From assembly GCF_000826145.2 (NCBI RefSeq), contig NZ_LN651337.1, positions 1,181,774-1,245,773 of the forward strand: 64,000 nucleotides of DNA, in the 5' to 3' direction. Position numbers and translations under genes: made by a program. Under the pieces are notes generated by a model. That model worked only from the letters and a program-made list of their open reading frames with translations. It was not told the origin of the DNA and searched no databases. This stretch comes from Sporosarcina koreensis. GTDB lineage: Bacteria > Bacillota > Bacilli > Bacillales_A > Planococcaceae. The number at the start of each line of letters is the position of its first letter. The first letter of the stretch is position 1. Below are positions 37,746-44,901 of the stretch, in pieces.

Positions 37746-39169
37746 GCCGGCACCTCCTCTTTTTTATCTGCTTCCATAACAGCCGGTTCGGCGCTGTACG
37801 TCTTTTTCTTGATCGTGAACCCGGTGAAGCCGAAGATCAGGTTGATGATTGGTACGAGAAACACGAAGAACGCATACGGGATGAACTGCCCCGGGCTGAT
37901 GCCGAACATGCCCGCCGCAAACACTGCGGGCACACTCCACGGCACGAGGTTGATGCCGACCGTGCCGGCCGATTCCACGCAGCGCGACAAGTTGACGGTA
38001 TCGATGCCCATCTCCTTATATTTCGGCACAAACGTCCGGGACGGCAGCACAATCGCCAGGAACTGTGCTCCGCTCGCAAACGCCACGACAAATGTCGATA
38101 GGATGGTCGCCGCGATCAGGCTGCCCGCGGACTCGACACGCGCCATCATCTTGCGCGTCAGCACACCGAACGATCCCGACTCCTCGAGGATGCCGCCGAG
38201 TGCCGTCGCAATGACGAGCAGCGCGACCGTATTCAGCATCGACGTCATCCCGCCGCGATTCAGCAGCGAATCGACCGCCGGCACACCGGTTTCCGCCGTG
38301 AATCCGCTCGTCATCGCCTGGATGACAGCGCCGACCGGCATGCCCTGGACGGCCACAGCGATCACCGCACCGAGCAGGCCGACGCCGGCGAGCGCGGGGA
38401 TGGCAGGCACTTTCTTGATCATCAGGACCACGGTCAGTACCGGCAGCAGCAACAGCAGCGGATGGATTGTGAACTGCTCCGTCAGCCCGGTCTGGATGGC
38501 ACCGATCGATGCCGCATCCGCCGTTCCGGCACCGGCGAACATCCGGCCGACGACCGCATACAGGACGATCGACAATCCGAACGCCGGCAGCGTATCCCAA
38601 AGCATGTGACGGATGTGCGTAAACAGATCGGTCTCCGCCATCGCCGGTGCGATATTCGTCGTATCGGACAGCGGCGACAGCTTATCCCCGAAGAATGCTC
38701 CGGAGATGACCGCACCGCCGACAAGCCCCGCCGGGAACCCGAGCCCCTCCCCGATCGCCATGAACGCAAGGCCCACCGTCGCAATCGCGGTAAACGAACT
38801 GCCGAGGGTGATGGACACGATTCCGGTCACGAGTGCCACGATTGGTACAAAAACCGACGGATGGATGAGCGACAGGCCGTAATGGATGATCGTCGGGATG
38901 ACCCCGCTCGCCATCCACGACCCAACAATCAGCCCGATCAGCAGGAGAATGAACACCGCCGGCAGCGCCCGGCCGACACCCCGCACCATCATCTCCTGCA
39001 CATCCGCCCACCTAAAACCGGCCACCGCTGCCACGACAGCGGCCGCGAGCACCCCGATCACCAGCGGCAGAAGCATTCCCGCGTCCCATACGAACACCGA
39101 CATTGATGCCGCTGCGACCAACACAAGTATCGGCAGCGCCGCAAGCCACCCGGACATTTCCTTCTCCAT
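37733..39169 (-). CDS. nhaC: NhaC family Na+/H+ antiporter or amino acid exchanger
   Basis: About 478 residues, ATG at 39169 behind GGGAG. Around twelve membrane segments. NhaC features: GVIPTIIHYGL, SSFTAIATVGLAFMAIGEGLG, GDKLSPLSDTTNIAPA. A T-box leader lies directly upstream. T-boxes sense uncharged tRNA, so this copy is more likely an amino acid transporter (tyrosine by the apparent specifier) than a simple sodium antiporter. Similar Tyr T-box control of nhaC-type genes has been predicted in other Bacillales. Confidence 0.9.
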   Translation of the reverse strand: MEKEMSGWLAALPILVLVAAASMSVFVWDAGMLLPLVIGVLAAAVVAAVAGFRWADVQEMMVRGVGRALPAVFILLLIGLIVGSWMASGVIPTIIHYGLSLIHPSVFVPIVALVTGIVSITLGSSFTAIATVGLAFMAIGEGLGFPAGLVGGAVISGAFFGDKLSPLSDTTNIAPAMAETDLFTHIRHMLWDTLPAFGLSIVLYAVVGRMFAGAGTADAASIGAIQTGLTEQFTIHPLLLLLPVLTVVLMIKKVPAIPALAGVGLLGAVIAVAVQGMPVGAVIQAMTSGFTAETGVPAVDSLLNRGGMTSMLNTVALLVIATALGGILEESGSFGVLTRKMMARVESAGSLIAATILSTFVVAFASGAQFLAIVLPSRTFVPKYKEMGIDTVNLSRCVESAGTVGINLVPWSVPAVFAAGMFGISPGQFIPYAFFVFLVPIINLIFGFTGFTIKKKTYSAEPAVMEADKKEEVPAWAK

Positions 39170-39201
39170 TCTCCCATCTCCCCTGCTGTAATATAAAACG
39201 C

Positions 39202-39424
39202 AAAAAAAGCCCCCATCCCTCTCGAAAGAAAGGGACGGAAGCTCCGCGGTACCACCCAACTTAGCAGGACTCCCCCTGCTCACTCAACCCGGATAACGGC
39301 CGGCCGCCGGACACATGTCTGCTCCCTGCCTGTAATTCACCCATGCTTCCCGCTTGGTTCGCACCACCCACCAAGTCTCTGATTCCAAGGATTGCACCGC
39401 TACTCCGGACAGTTCGTCACATTT
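39202..39424 (-). promoter_or_regulatory. T-box leader (apparent specifier UAC, tyrosine)
   Basis: Minus strand, in order: an AGTA bulge motif (GGAGTAGCGG near 39380), the specifier region GTGAATTACAGGC near 39330, the T-box core GTTGGGTGGTACCGCG at about 39244-39260, and a terminator whose 3' side GATGGGGGC is followed by TTTTTTT at 39202-39208. UAC followed by A at the specifier position reads as tyrosine. The core sequence is unmistakable. The specifier is a by-eye call. Confidence 0.88.
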
Positions 39425-39430
39425 TACACA

Positions 39431-39459
39431 ATGATAGAGGGAGGAGTGGGAATTGTCAA
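39431..39459 (-). promoter_or_regulatory. Sigma-A promoter of the T-box-nhaC transcript
   Basis: Minus strand TTGACA, 17 bases, TATCAT. The expected start point is about 7 bases before the T-box leader. Confidence 0.85.
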
Positions 39460-39491
39460 TCAGTATATTGGATATTGCGTGTACAATTCTC

Positions 39492-39647
39492 TTACACACG
39501 GCACTGTCCATTCTTCTCCTTCATCAAGAAACCGGAAACAGCGCAAGACTGCTCCGGAAAGATCCCCGGCTTCGCATACCAAACGGCCTCACCGGTTTCC
39601 GGGCTGCCTGAATTCACGGTGTGCTCAGGCCATACAAAAGAACTCAT
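39492..39647 (-). CDS. Possible 51-residue small protein downstream of tetR
   Basis: An open frame starting MSSFVWPEHTV directly behind AGGAGAGGG, which also forms the end of the upstream tetR-like gene. The peptide is unlike any family recognised. The tight spacing after tetR suggests coupled translation, but no supporting conservation can be seen from one sequence. Confidence 0.3.
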   Translation of the reverse strand: MSSFVWPEHTVNSGSPETGEAVWYAKPGIFPEQSCAVSGFLMKEKNGQCRV

Positions 39648-39654
39648 CCCTCTC

Positions 39655-40245
39655 CTAGTGCAATACGCAAATCGATTCAATATGATAACGAAGCGTCCGT
39701 CTGATCCTGTCGGCGTCGAGACGGTCCGGCTCCAGCAGCGCATGAATCGCAATCCCATCTATCAAGCCGTACAGCCGTTCACTCTCCAGCTCCATATCGA
39801 TAGTTTCCGGTAAAAGTCCAGTCGCCTCCAAATACGCCAATGCTTTCCGGACACCTGCCAGCACGCCGTCATCCGGTATCGGCAGGTCGTCTTTCCGGTG
39901 GTTCACATAGACGGTGAAAGCAAACCATACTTCCATTTCCGCACGCGTCTCCGGGCTATGCGGTACGATTTCATATAATACGGCCAGCACCATTTCTTTA
40001 GGCGGCAGCTCCTGTGCCGCAACTTTTTCAATCCGGGCTGTCGCCCTCTCCTGCACAAGCGTCATCGCATAGACAAGCAGATCATCCTGGGTCTTGAAAT
40101 AATGGCGGAGCGCCCCGAGTGAGAGCCCCGCTTCTTCCGCAATGTTCCGCACTGTCGCCCCTTCCATCCCTTTATCCAGAATGACCCGCCACATCGCCTC
40201 TGCAATCAACTGCTTCCGTGCTTCATGATTCACTAATTTCGGCAT
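39655..40245 (-). CDS. TetR family transcriptional regulator
   Basis: 196 residues. N-terminal helix-turn-helix in VRNIAEEAGLSLGALRHYFKTQDDLL. The C-terminal ligand domain is divergent. It is transcribed away from the membrane protein gene at 40362, with inverted repeats in the shared 110-bp gap, so it very likely represses that gene and itself. Confidence 0.92.
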   Translation of the reverse strand: MPKLVNHEARKQLIAEAMWRVILDKGMEGATVRNIAEEAGLSLGALRHYFKTQDDLLVYAMTLVQERATARIEKVAAQELPPKEMVLAVLYEIVPHSPETRAEMEVWFAFTVYVNHRKDDLPIPDDGVLAGVRKALAYLEATGLLPETIDMELESERLYGLIDGIAIHALLEPDRLDADRIRRTLRYHIESICVLH

Positions 40246-40282
40246 ATACCTAGTGTAGAATACATCCTGTTTTTTAACAACA

Positions 40283-40337
40283 CACTTGTATTATGAAAGA
40301 ACAAGTGATACGATTCTCTTAATAAATACAACTGTAT
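40283..40337. promoter_or_regulatory. Candidate TetR operators between divergent genes
   Basis: Two inverted repeats: CACTTGT (40283-40289) with ACAAGTG (40301-40307), and ATACA (40326-40330) with TGTAT (40333-40337). They lie between the regulator start at 40245 and the membrane gene at 40362. Confidence 0.5.
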
Positions 40338-40361
40338 CATATAAACAAAGGAGGGATGGTA

Positions 40362-40913
40362 ATGAATTTGATCGCCTGGATGATCGTTGCCTGTGAAATC
40401 GGCTTCTGGGTTGCCATTCTTGCCGGGATGACCGCACGGTATGTATTCAACAAGAAACGGCTCGGCCTCTTTTTCCTGGCACTCACGCCGGTCATCGACG
40501 CTGCCCTGCTGATTGTCACCGCTTCCGATCTGATCAATGGTGCAGTCGCCACGCAGGCACATGCCATCGCGGCGATTTACCTCGGCGTATCGGTTGCATT
40601 CGGCAAAAGCATGATCCACTGGGCAGATGAACGGTTTCTGTATTATGTTAAACGACAAGGATCGAAACCGCAGAAGAAAACAGGCTACGCCCATGCACGC
40701 CATTCGATGAAAGGCTCCCTGCAGCATGTCCTCGCCTACTTGATCGGCGGTAGTTTCCTTGCTGGACTAATTTACTATATCGGTGATAACGCGAGAACAG
40801 AAGCCCTTCAACAAATGCTGAAATTATGGACCCTCATCCTGGGAATCGATCTCCTGATTTCCGCCTCCTATTTCATCTGGCCGAAGCCGGAAAAAGCGAA
40901 GAAGACGGAGTAA
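40362..40913 (+). CDS. Membrane protein of unknown function under divergent TetR control
   Basis: About 183 residues with four or five membrane segments (N-terminal pair, VIDAALLIVTA, then two near the C-terminus). The ATG at 40362 has AGGAGG at proper spacing. It broadly resembles small YmcC-type membrane proteins of Bacilli. No motif gives a mechanism. Pairing with a TetR regulator suggests a role against a small molecule. Confidence 0.7.
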   Translation: MNLIAWMIVACEIGFWVAILAGMTARYVFNKKRLGLFFLALTPVIDAALLIVTASDLINGAVATQAHAIAAIYLGVSVAFGKSMIHWADERFLYYVKRQGSKPQKKTGYAHARHSMKGSLQHVLAYLIGGSFLAGLIYYIGDNARTEALQQMLKLWTLILGIDLLISASYFIWPKPEKAKKTE

Positions 40914-40963
40914 AGAACCCCATGTTCTTATACAGCCCCTGCCCATGCAAGACCTTATCATCA

Positions 40964-40997
40964 AAAATCGGAAGCGGTCCGTACACCGCTTCCGATT
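40964..40997. terminator. Bidirectional terminator between the membrane protein and rsgA-like genes
   Basis: AAATCGGAAGCGGT and ACCGCTTCCGATTT form a perfect 14-pair stem over a six-base loop. Confidence 0.92.
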
Positions 40998-41001
40998 TCC
41001 A

Positions 41002-42072
41002 TCATGCTTTCCGTCCCGATTTCGTCTGTGCCTTCCACTTCTTCCGCTCCGCCGCCTGCGCCTGCACGTTTGTCTTCCGTTCCAAAAAGGCGATTTCCCG
41101 CTGCAGTTTCAAATAGCTCGCAAAACGGTCTTCCTCAAGCGCCCCATCCGCAAGTGCCTCCTGGATGGCGCAGCCTGGCTCGGCATGGTGCCGGCAGTCG
41201 TTGAACTTGCACGATGCAGACAGCGCGTCGATGTCGGCAAAGCTGCCGTCCATGCTCTCCTGATCGTTCCATAGCTGGAATTCCCGCATCCCCGGGGTAT
41301 CGATCAGCACGCCGCCAGCCGGCAGCGCGATCAGTTCGCGGTGTGTTGTCGTATGGCGGCCCTTTGCGTCATCTTCCCGTATCGTCTGGACGGTCATTGT
41401 TGTACCGCCACAGATAGCATTGACGAGCGACGACTTGCCGACACCTGACGAACCGAGCAATGCTGCGGTTTTACCGTCTTGCAGCAGCGAGACAATTTCA
41501 TCAATCCCTTCTCCCGTCTTGCTGCTGACTGTGAGGATGTCTGTGCCAAACGCAATCGACTGCACTTGATCCACATACAACTCAGGTGTGTCGCATAAAT
41601 CCGATTTTGTTAATACAATCACCGGCACCGCGCCGGAATCATACGCTGCGACCAAATACCGTTCGAGCCGCCGGATGTTGAAATCATCGTTCAACGACGT
41701 CACTAAAAATACAATATCGACATTCACCGCAATCAGTTGCTCCGTCACTGTTGTTCCGGCTGTTTTCCGTGAGAAAACGGACGTCCGCGGCAGAATGGCA
41801 TGAATGATCCCCCGCTCTTCTCCTGGCATCCGTTCGACAGTCACCCAATCGCCGACCGCCGGGTAATCCTGGCGGTCGTATGCGCGATGGAGCAGCGCCC
41901 CCGAACAGACGGACAGCCATTCGCCTTCTTCCGTCACGACCCGATACATATGTTTATGTTCCAATGTGACACGCCCAGCCACCATGGAATCGGTCAACGT
42001 TCCATCGTGCTGCAGTTCGAGCCATTGCTCCTGTTGGTGGTCATTCCATCCGTACTTCATCATTTTCTCCAA
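41002..42072 (-). CDS. RsgA-type circularly permuted GTPase, second-copy form
   Basis: 356 residues. OB-like N-terminal region, G4 motif LTKSD preceding G1 GSSGVGKSSL (the circular permutation of RsgA/YloQ), G2/G3 region with DTPGMREFQLW, and a C-terminal zinc site CKFNDCRHHAEPGC. TTG at 42072 lies seven bases after AGGAGG and is the likely start. An ATG three codons on is possible. RsgA matures the 30S subunit. The usual Firmicute RsgA is about 295 residues and sits near prpC/prkC, so this longer, separately regulated gene looks like a paralogue. Its leader carries an attenuator. Confidence 0.87.
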   Translation of the reverse strand: MEKMMKYGWNDHQQEQWLELQHDGTLTDSMVAGRVTLEHKHMYRVVTEEGEWLSVCSGALLHRAYDRQDYPAVGDWVTVERMPGEERGIIHAILPRTSVFSRKTAGTTVTEQLIAVNVDIVFLVTSLNDDFNIRRLERYLVAAYDSGAVPVIVLTKSDLCDTPELYVDQVQSIAFGTDILTVSSKTGEGIDEIVSLLQDGKTAALLGSSGVGKSSLVNAICGGTTMTVQTIREDDAKGRHTTTHRELIALPAGGVLIDTPGMREFQLWNDQESMDGSFADIDALSASCKFNDCRHHAEPGCAIQEALADGALEEDRFASYLKLQREIAFLERKTNVQAQAAERKKWKAQTKSGRKA

Positions 42073-42097
42073 ATAAATTCCTCCTAGTTATGTGCAT

Positions 42098-42258
42098 ACA
42101 AAAAAGCATGGGACCCCGGATCGGACACCATGCTTTCACGCATACACCAGAAGGAAACTGTCCTGATTTACCTCAGGGCAGGTGAAAGTATGGGTCCGAT
42201 CCAATTTGCAATTGCCAGTTCGAAGTTTGCCATAGTGATCACCTGCCCTCTCTGAAAG
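42098..42258 (-). promoter_or_regulatory. Leader-peptide transcription attenuator of the rsgA-like gene
   Basis: RNA (minus strand) contains a 21-residue leader ORF, then a terminator: AAGCATGG ... CCATGCTT followed by TTTTT (42098-42136). The segment at 42182-42202, inside the leader ORF, is nearly fully complementary to 42119-42140, which holds the first arm of the terminator, giving an alternative antiterminator stem of about 20 pairs. In addition AGGGCAGGTGA at the leader's ribosome site is complementary to TCACCTGCCCT at the end of the leader ORF. These mutually exclusive structures are what ribosome-mediated attenuation needs. Confidence 0.82.
42168..42233 (-). CDS. Putative 21-residue regulatory leader peptide
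   Basis: ATG at 42233 to TAA at 42168, reading MANFELAIAN then WIGPILSPALR. AGGTG lies seven bases before the ATG. The antiterminator arm covers roughly codons 11-17. A ribosome stalled early in the ORF would leave that arm free to pair and allow read-through into the GTPase gene. The peptide is too short for a conservation judgement from one sequence. Confidence 0.65.
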   Translation of the reverse strand: MANFELAIANWIGPILSPALR

Positions 42259-42266
42259 TTATCTAC

Positions 42267-42295
42267 ATCATACGGAACTATCACTAGTAAGTCAA
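42267..42295 (-). promoter_or_regulatory. Sigma-A promoter of the attenuator-rsgA transcript
   Basis: Minus strand TTGACT, 17 bases, TATGAT. The expected start is near 42258-42260, leaving about 25 bases before the leader ATG. Confidence 0.85.
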
Positions 42296-42404
42296 TGAGA
42301 TATTTTTTAATTCTATCGATTCTATTAATTCTTGATGCATCTGTCTGACATACCGGTTATCATAGAGGAAACCTGAAAGACACCCATTGAAATGAGGGAT
42401 CCTT

Positions 42405-43229
42405 TTGACCCAATACACCATCAACCAGCAGACACGTGACTTCCTGGATGAACATCACTTATACGAAGACGACGACATCCAGCAGACCCAGCTCCAGCAT
42501 CGGCTTGCGCTTGTCGACGCGTTCGCTTTGCCAAAAGGCGGCCGGATCCTCGAGATCGGCTGCGGCCAGGGGGACACGACGATGGCGATCGCCCATGCAA
42601 TCGGTGCGGGCGGATCGGTCACCGCCCTCGATCCGGCCAGCCGCGAATACGGTGCCCCGGACACGTTAGGCCAGGCCACTGATCGGATTCTGCAGTCCTC
42701 CCTCGGCGAACGCATCACGTTCCATCTCGAGACCGACTTTCTGGACTATGACGTGACCGACCTGTTCGACGTCGCGGTGCTGTCCCATTGCTCGTGGTAT
42801 TTCAAGAGTGCCGAAGAACTGCTTACCTTGCTGAAAAAAGTCCGGCGCGCCGCCAAGCGGATCTGTTTCGCTGAATGGGATCTGGCATTCACCGACCTCG
42901 CACAACGGAGCCACTTTTGTGCGGTATCCATACTCGCCCTGTATTCACAGGTCATCGAAAACGACAGCAACGTCCAAACCCTGTTCCATAAGACAGAAAT
43001 CCGGCGCCTCCTGGAACAGGCCGGCTTTGAAACGGACGCCCCGGCAACCATCGATGCCTCCTACCTGCCCGACGGCGGCTGGGAGCGCGGATATGCCAAC
43101 AGCATACGAACGGAATTGGAAGAAGCAGCACCAGCCATGGGTTCCCTGCTCACCAGCTATTACGAATTGTTGAATGAACCGGATGGCGCCATCCCCTCGC
43201 TGAACAGTTTCGTATTGTCGGGGGCTTGA
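42405..43229 (+). CDS. Class I SAM-dependent methyltransferase
   Basis: 274 residues. SAM-binding motif I ILEIGCGQGDTT, followed by VTALDPAS (motif II acid) and FDVAVLSHCSWYF (motif IV region). TTG at 42405 follows GAGGG with good spacing. The target molecule is unknown. It is transcribed away from the RsgA-like gene, and no export or biosynthesis partner overlaps it. Confidence 0.85.
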   Translation: MTQYTINQQTRDFLDEHHLYEDDDIQQTQLQHRLALVDAFALPKGGRILEIGCGQGDTTMAIAHAIGAGGSVTALDPASREYGAPDTLGQATDRILQSSLGERITFHLETDFLDYDVTDLFDVAVLSHCSWYFKSAEELLTLLKKVRRAAKRICFAEWDLAFTDLAQRSHFCAVSILALYSQVIENDSNVQTLFHKTEIRRLLEQAGFETDAPATIDASYLPDGGWERGYANSIRTELEEAAPAMGSLLTSYYELLNEPDGAIPSLNSFVLSGA

Positions 43230-43272
43230 GGGACGGCCATCTTGAAAGTTATCTGTAAGTTCAAGAAAACTG

Positions 43273-43355
43273 TAGACCCATCTGGTCGACTGTGATATTC
43301 TATAGTCGACCAGTCAGGTCTATTCTTTTTCACCAAAATCGACCACTTCGGTCTA
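43273..43355 (+). promoter_or_regulatory. Three palindromic operators at exact 33-bp spacing
   Basis: TAGACC-N5-GGTCGA at 43273-43289, TCGACC-N5-GGTCTA at 43306-43322, TCGACC-N5-GGTCTA at 43339-43355. All are 17-bp dyads with start points 33 bp apart, about three helical turns. They lie directly upstream of the tetR gene at 43370, which probably binds them. Confidence 0.82.
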
Positions 43356-43369
43356 CGAAGGAGTTCATG

Positions 43370-43993
43370 ATGACTACTAAATTCACGACACTCGACGAAG
43401 CCAAACAGAAACGGATCACCGACGCCGCAATGCGGGAGTTTGCAGAGCACTCATACGACCAGGCATCGACAAACCGGATCGTCCAGGAAGCAGGCATCGG
43501 CAAGGGGATGCTGTTCCACTACTTCGGCTCGAAGGAAGCTCTGTATGCCTATTTGGCGGAGCGGGCGATCACTGTTCTCGAGGAGCTGTACACGCAGTAC
43601 ATTGACATGGATGAACCGGATTTCATCGAACGGATGAAAGGCTCGGCGCAGCTGAAGATGGAGGTGTACCAGCGCTATCCTGACCTGTTCAACTTCATCG
43701 CCCAGGCGGTGCTCGAAAAGGAGTCGAAGCTGCCGAAGCCGCTTGCGGACCGGCTCGATCATATGCAGCAGGACGGCATGCGGCGGCTGTTCAGCGGTCT
43801 CGATATGACGCTGTTCCGCGATGATGTGCAGGCGGAAGATGTCCTGAAGCTGATCAGCTGGTCGATCGACGGCTACAGCAAAGAGCTGCACGCAAAGCTA
43901 AATGGCGCGACATTCACAGAGATCGACCAGGAGCCGCATTGGCAGCAGTTCTATGAGTTCCTCGACGTCTTGAAGCGGGTCTATTACAAATAA
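43370..43993 (+). CDS. TetR family regulator of the adjacent ABC exporter
   Basis: 207 residues from the second of two adjacent ATGs, six bases after AAGGAG. The HTH region is TNRIVQEAGIGKGMLFHYFGSKEALY. It is followed 14 bases later by the ABC ATPase gene and preceded by three identical-type dyads, so it likely represses the whole operon until a ligand binds. Confidence 0.93.
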   Translation: MTTKFTTLDEAKQKRITDAAMREFAEHSYDQASTNRIVQEAGIGKGMLFHYFGSKEALYAYLAERAITVLEELYTQYIDMDEPDFIERMKGSAQLKMEVYQRYPDLFNFIAQAVLEKESKLPKPLADRLDHMQQDGMRRLFSGLDMTLFRDDVQAEDVLKLISWSIDGYSKELHAKLNGATFTEIDQEPHWQQFYEFLDVLKRVYYK

Positions 43994-44007
43994 GGGGGCG
44001 GATCGGT

Positions 44008-44901
44008 ATGGCGGTGTTGGAAGTGGAAGGACTGACGAAGATGTTCGGGAAATTCAAAGCGCTCGATGACGTGACTTTACGCGTGGAACCCGGCGAAGTG
44101 TTCGGCTTCATCGGGCCAAATGGAGCCGGGAAATCGACGACGATCCGGGTGCTGCTCGGGCTGCTGAAGCGGGATGGCGGGACAGCAAAGATATTCGGAA
44201 AGGACGTCTGGACGGACGCCGTCGACATTCACAAGCGGATTGCGTATGTGCCCGGCGACGTCGTGCTCTGGCCCAACCTGACAGGCGGCGAGGTGATCGA
44301 TGTGTTCGCTGGCCTGCATGGGCATACGGACACAAAACGGCGGAACGAACTGATCGAGCGGTACGACCTCGATCCGTCGAAGAAGTGCCGCACATTTTCG
44401 AAAGGCAACCGCCAGAAAGTCGCGCTGATTGCCGCCTTCGCCTCAAACGCCGACCTGTTTATCCTGGATGAACCGACGTCCGGGCTCGACCCGCTCATGG
44501 AGCGTGTCTTCCAGCAATGCGTCGCCGAGGTGAAAGAGGCCGGCAAGAGCGTCCTGTTGTCGAGCCACATCCTGTCTGAAGTCGAGCGGCTGTGCGACCG
44601 GGTCGGCATCATTCGGCAAGGGACGATTGTCGAAACCGGCACGCTTGCGGAACTGCGCCACCTGACCCGCACCAACCTGACAGTGGCACTTGCCTCCCCT
44701 GCCCCCAGACTTGCAGAGCTGGACGGCATTCATAATTTGATCAATGAAAACGGCACCCTGACGTTCCAGGCGGACAGCGACAGACTCGGTGACATCATGG
44801 CGGTTCTCGCGCCATACGGCATCGAGCGGCTCGAAAGCGCGCCGCCGACGCTCGAAGATCTGTTCATGCAGCATTACAATAACCAGGAGGAATCGCAATG
44901 A
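44008..44901 (+). CDS. ABC exporter ATP-binding protein
   Basis: 297 residues. Walker A GPNGAGKST, a variant signature FSKGNRQKV, Walker B LFILDEPTSGLDP, and H-loop in LSSHILSEV. The signature (SKGN) is the drug-exporter type. The last bases overlap the permease start by four (ATGA). It powers the permease encoded next. Confidence 0.95.
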   Translation: MAVLEVEGLTKMFGKFKALDDVTLRVEPGEVFGFIGPNGAGKSTTIRVLLGLLKRDGGTAKIFGKDVWTDAVDIHKRIAYVPGDVVLWPNLTGGEVIDVFAGLHGHTDTKRRNELIERYDLDPSKKCRTFSKGNRQKVALIAAFASNADLFILDEPTSGLDPLMERVFQQCVAEVKEAGKSVLLSSHILSEVERLCDRVGIIRQGTIVETGTLAELRHLTRTNLTVALASPAPRLAELDGIHNLINENGTLTFQADSDRLGDIMAVLAPYGIERLESAPPTLEDLFMQHYNNQEESQ

